In this document: one piece after another, positions 62,172 to 64,000 of the stretch
Layout: each line of letters begins with the position of its first letter
Numbering within the stretch: the stretch's first letter is position 1
DNA from: Planctomycetota bacterium
Lineage (GTDB): Bacteria > Planctomycetota > Phycisphaerae > Phycisphaerales > Phycisphaeraceae
Direction: 5' to 3'
Assembly (NCBI GenBank): GCA_024279865.1
Contig: JAJRRC010000063.1
Span: forward strand, 1 to 64,000
DNA: 64,000 nt
The notes under the pieces: model-generated
The model's database searches: none
Seen by the model: only the letters and a program-made list of their open reading frames with translations
What the model was told of the DNA's origin: nothing
Translations under genes and position numbers: made by a program

Positions 62172-63167
62172 TTAGTAGGACTGTATTTCCCCGACATAAG
62201 CTTTCCAGTTTTGGTGGAGTTGGGCATCTAGCACGGTGACTTTTGCATCGCGTAATAAGCTTACTGCCAATTGGCGCATTTTGAATTGCTGAATTTCACG
62301 ACGCAAACGCTGGGTCAATGCTTGCCTCACGTCTTCATAGGCCACCAATCGGGCTGTGTTTTTTTGCTCTAGGCGAAGAACCGCAAAACCGTGTTCCAAG
62401 GCAATGATGTCACTGTGTTCACCAATGGATAGCCGCATCATGGCCTTGCGTAAGGCCGTGGGATAGGACGGGTCAAGTGGGCTGATCGCATTGATCCAGC
62501 CGCCTGAAGTATGACTGGCATCGGTGCTGTATTTCTGCACGAGGTCGGTAAAATTTTCGCCTCGTTGCAAAGCTAAAATAATTTGTTCCGCTTCGGTGGC
62601 TTGGGACACGGTAATGAGCCGAATGTCGCGTGTTGGCCCGTATTCAATCTGATAGGCCTGTTGTGCAGCCACCTCGGATATCTGAACTTTTTCATCCACC
62701 AGTAAACGCAGACCAGCTTGGCGTTGGAGGAAAGCTTTGAAGCGATGGGTTCCCAAACCTTCGCGTTGCCTTAGGCGTACGAGCAATTTTTCTGCTCGTG
62801 CGGGGTCTGCATCCAAAGAGGTTAAAAACAGGAAACGTTCTGCATCAATTTGTTCTTGAGAAATGGGCTGATTCCCAAGTTTCTGGCGAATTCGGTTTCC
62901 CAGGATCAACTCTGCGAGAACCTGGCTTCCCGCAGCTTCGATCAAAGCAGGCTTGAACTGGGACCACCGAACACCTACGCCATCGATGACTGCGACTTTC
63001 TCCAGATTCTGGGAGGAAGTTGGCGGGGATTTTTTCGTCGTTTTCCCGGAAGAAACACCTATTTTGGGTGAAATTGAAATCTTTTGTCTTGCTTTTGAGC
63101 CTTGGCTGGTGCAACTGGCGACTGAAAGACATAAAATAACGATAAGCAGGGTTCGTAACCGTTTCAT
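62172..63167 (-). CDS. Parvulin-type peptidyl-prolyl isomerase lipoprotein (PrsA/SurA-like)
   Basis: 331 residues with a lipoprotein signal (LSVASC, Cys19), a Ser/Lys-rich linker, a SurA-like helical N-terminal region (about 55-170, with ISQEQIDAERFLFL) and a PpiC rotamase domain (about 175-270: IRLITVSQATEAEQIILALQ, FTDLVQKYSTDASHTSGGW, LEHGFAVLRLE). A Lys-rich helical tail follows. It helps fold secreted or outer-envelope proteins. The catalytic His/Asp set of the parvulin domain is not fully clear, so it may be a pure chaperone. Confidence 0.85.
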   Translation of the reverse strand: MKRLRTLLIVILCLSVASCTSQGSKARQKISISPKIGVSSGKTTKKSPPTSSQNLEKVAVIDGVGVRWSQFKPALIEAAGSQVLAELILGNRIRQKLGNQPISQEQIDAERFLFLTSLDADPARAEKLLVRLRQREGLGTHRFKAFLQRQAGLRLLVDEKVQISEVAAQQAYQIEYGPTRDIRLITVSQATEAEQIILALQRGENFTDLVQKYSTDASHTSGGWINAISPLDPSYPTALRKAMMRLSIGEHSDIIALEHGFAVLRLEQKNTARLVAYEDVRQALTQRLRREIQQFKMRQLAVSLLRDAKVTVLDAQLHQNWKAYVGEIQSY

Positions 63168-63235
63168 ACTGGCACGCTAAACGGCTCTGCGTAAACTGTC
63201 AAAATTGTTTATGCACACAATCCGGAAATTAATTG

Positions 63236-64000
63236 ATGACGCCAACCAATCAGCCTTACATTCTTTGTCCTTATTGTGGCCACACTCAAAAAGTCACGCC
63301 TCAGTGCGAGCAGTGTCACGGGTTGTTTGAGCCGTTAAGTCGGATGGCCACTCAAATTGCCATGGGACCTTGGTTTGTGCGAAATTTGCATCAACCGTTT
63401 GGGCCGGGGTGCAGCTTTGAAATTCTCAAGAAACAGATTCAAGCAGGTAAAGTGACGACCAAGACCATCATCAAAGGACCGTCCACGCATCAATTTTGGG
63501 CGGTTGCAAAAAATGTGCCTGGCGTTGCTACATTGCTTGGGCTATGTCATCAATGTGGTCACAAGGTAGCACCGACGGACACGCAATGTTCAGCCTGTCG
63601 TGCCGCACTCACGATCCCCAAAGAGCGAAATGAGCTTGGTCTTCAATATCCCACCGCCCAAGCGACACTTGCAGCTCAACAGCAGCTCAATACAAAAGCG
63701 GCTGCCAATGCCCCCACGCCAGTTGGGGGAGCCGGGGGAGCCCGGGGGGGGAATTCCTCGCCGCCAGTGGAGAACAAGGATCTTCTTGACACTGTGTTGG
63801 CGAGTACTTCAAGCCCATCGATGCCCCCTGACGAGGCTGCATTAAAAGCATCGCTCCCCCAAGTTCCAAACACTCAGATAGGCGAACCTTCTTCTATGTC
63901 TGAAGCATCACCCCCCGCCAACCAAGAAGAAGCATTGGATCAGCAGACCCGACGGCTATCGGCCATGACCCTTGTGTTGGTCGGGTTCAATGTGGTGATG
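63236..64000 (+). CDS. Zinc-ribbon/GYF-like protein, truncated by the window end
   Basis: The first 255 codons; no stop before 64000. Zinc ribbon 1: C11-P-Y-C14 with C24/C27. A GYF_2-like domain follows (about 42-95; GPWFVRNLHQPFGPGCSFEI with a run of short strands). Zinc ribbon 2: CHQCGH with CSAC (about 104-121). A low-complexity linker with Gly/Arg residues coded by a G-tract (63724-63752) and Pro/Ser runs comes next, and the frame ends in a hydrophobic segment (TLVLVGFNVVM), probably a membrane anchor. GGAA lies upstream. Similar to the zinc-ribbon membrane protein at 3427 in plan, but not obviously homologous. Confidence 0.7.
   Translation, partial: MTPTNQPYILCPYCGHTQKVTPQCEQCHGLFEPLSRMATQIAMGPWFVRNLHQPFGPGCSFEILKKQIQAGKVTTKTIIKGPSTHQFWAVAKNVPGVATLLGLCHQCGHKVAPTDTQCSACRAALTIPKERNELGLQYPTAQATLAAQQQLNTKAAANAPTPVGGAGGARGGNSSPPVENKDLLDTVLASTSSPSMPPDEAALKASLPQVPNTQIGEPSSMSEASPPANQEEALDQQTRRLSAMTLVLVGFNVVM

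Overview
The window looks like a chromosomal segment of a planctomycete, most likely of the Phycisphaerae type; this is inference from gene content, not a phylogeny. The supporting signs are two arylsulfatase-type sulfatases, a prepilin-like protein with an RH-x(n)-DGH tail, a b6-type cytochrome bc operon with a HEAT-repeat membrane protein and a ferredoxin-Rieske fusion, squalene-hopene cyclase, several zinc-ribbon membrane proteins, a ceramidase-like protein and a sulfatase/ADP-ribosylglycohydrolase pair. Base composition is close to balanced. Many genes are fused end to end by 4-base ATGA overlaps. No ribosomal RNA, tRNA, CRISPR array, transposase or prophage gene was recognised.

Layout. 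0.2-2.4 kb: pyrR-pyrB-gmk, translationally coupled. 2.6-10 kb: corrinoid adenosyltransferase, a candidate small RNA, a zinc-ribbon membrane protein, a CPBP protease, apt, murA, a Trm112-like protein and an L-fucose isomerase-like protein. 10-18 kb: a divergent QueC-like/glutamine amidotransferase pair, topA, then glycerate kinase and pyrF (1-base overlap) and a BtuC-type permease. 18-27 kb: a methyltransferase, a sulfatase, a BtuF-type lipoprotein coupled to an unknown membrane protein, rpiB coupled to a threonylcarbamoyl-AMP synthase/phosphatase fusion, an OmpA-domain lipoprotein and a Tat-exported superoxide-reductase-like protein. 27.7-31.9 kb: the cytochrome bc operon. 32-38 kb: squalene-hopene cyclase overlapping hisA tail to tail, a Gfo/Idh/MocA oxidoreductase, a gamma-carbonic-anhydrase-like protein and a pseudopilin. 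38-50 kb: ceramidase-like protein, nitroreductase, GTP-dependent PEP carboxykinase, two unknown proteins, a small Rieske protein, an M20 peptidase, ychF, gyrA and a STAS protein. 51-64 kb: a secreted Cys/Lys/Asp repeat protein next to a secreted ClpP-like protease, the sulfatase/ADP-ribosylglycohydrolase operon, a frameshifted very large polysaccharide-lyase-like gene, a D-lyxose isomerase, a parvulin-type foldase and a truncated zinc-ribbon/GYF gene.

How the parts fit. Pyrimidine and purine salvage genes are scattered (pyrR, pyrB, pyrF, gmk, apt). Corrinoid handling is suggested by the adenosyltransferase and the BtuC- and BtuF-like proteins, although no ATPase is in view. Sulfatases, the lyase-like gene, the lyxose and fucose-type isomerases, glycerate kinase and PEP carboxykinase point to growth on sulfated or acidic polysaccharides. 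The bc operon and the SOR-like protein serve respiration and oxidative stress.

Three things are not explained by ordinary genes. (1) A family of intergenic elements built on TATCAG heptamers, often as terminal inverted repeats, sits right after stop codons or just before start codons; some copies carry a second conserved hairpin module. (2) Short C/G tracts of the form CCCCCGGAA occur both between and inside genes, where they encode Gly- or Pro-rich inserts. (3) A two-gene secreted locus at 51.2-53.6 kb pairs a Cys-rich repeat protein with an exported ClpP-like protease that shares its signal peptide and Cys motif; I regard this as the best candidate for an undescribed system.
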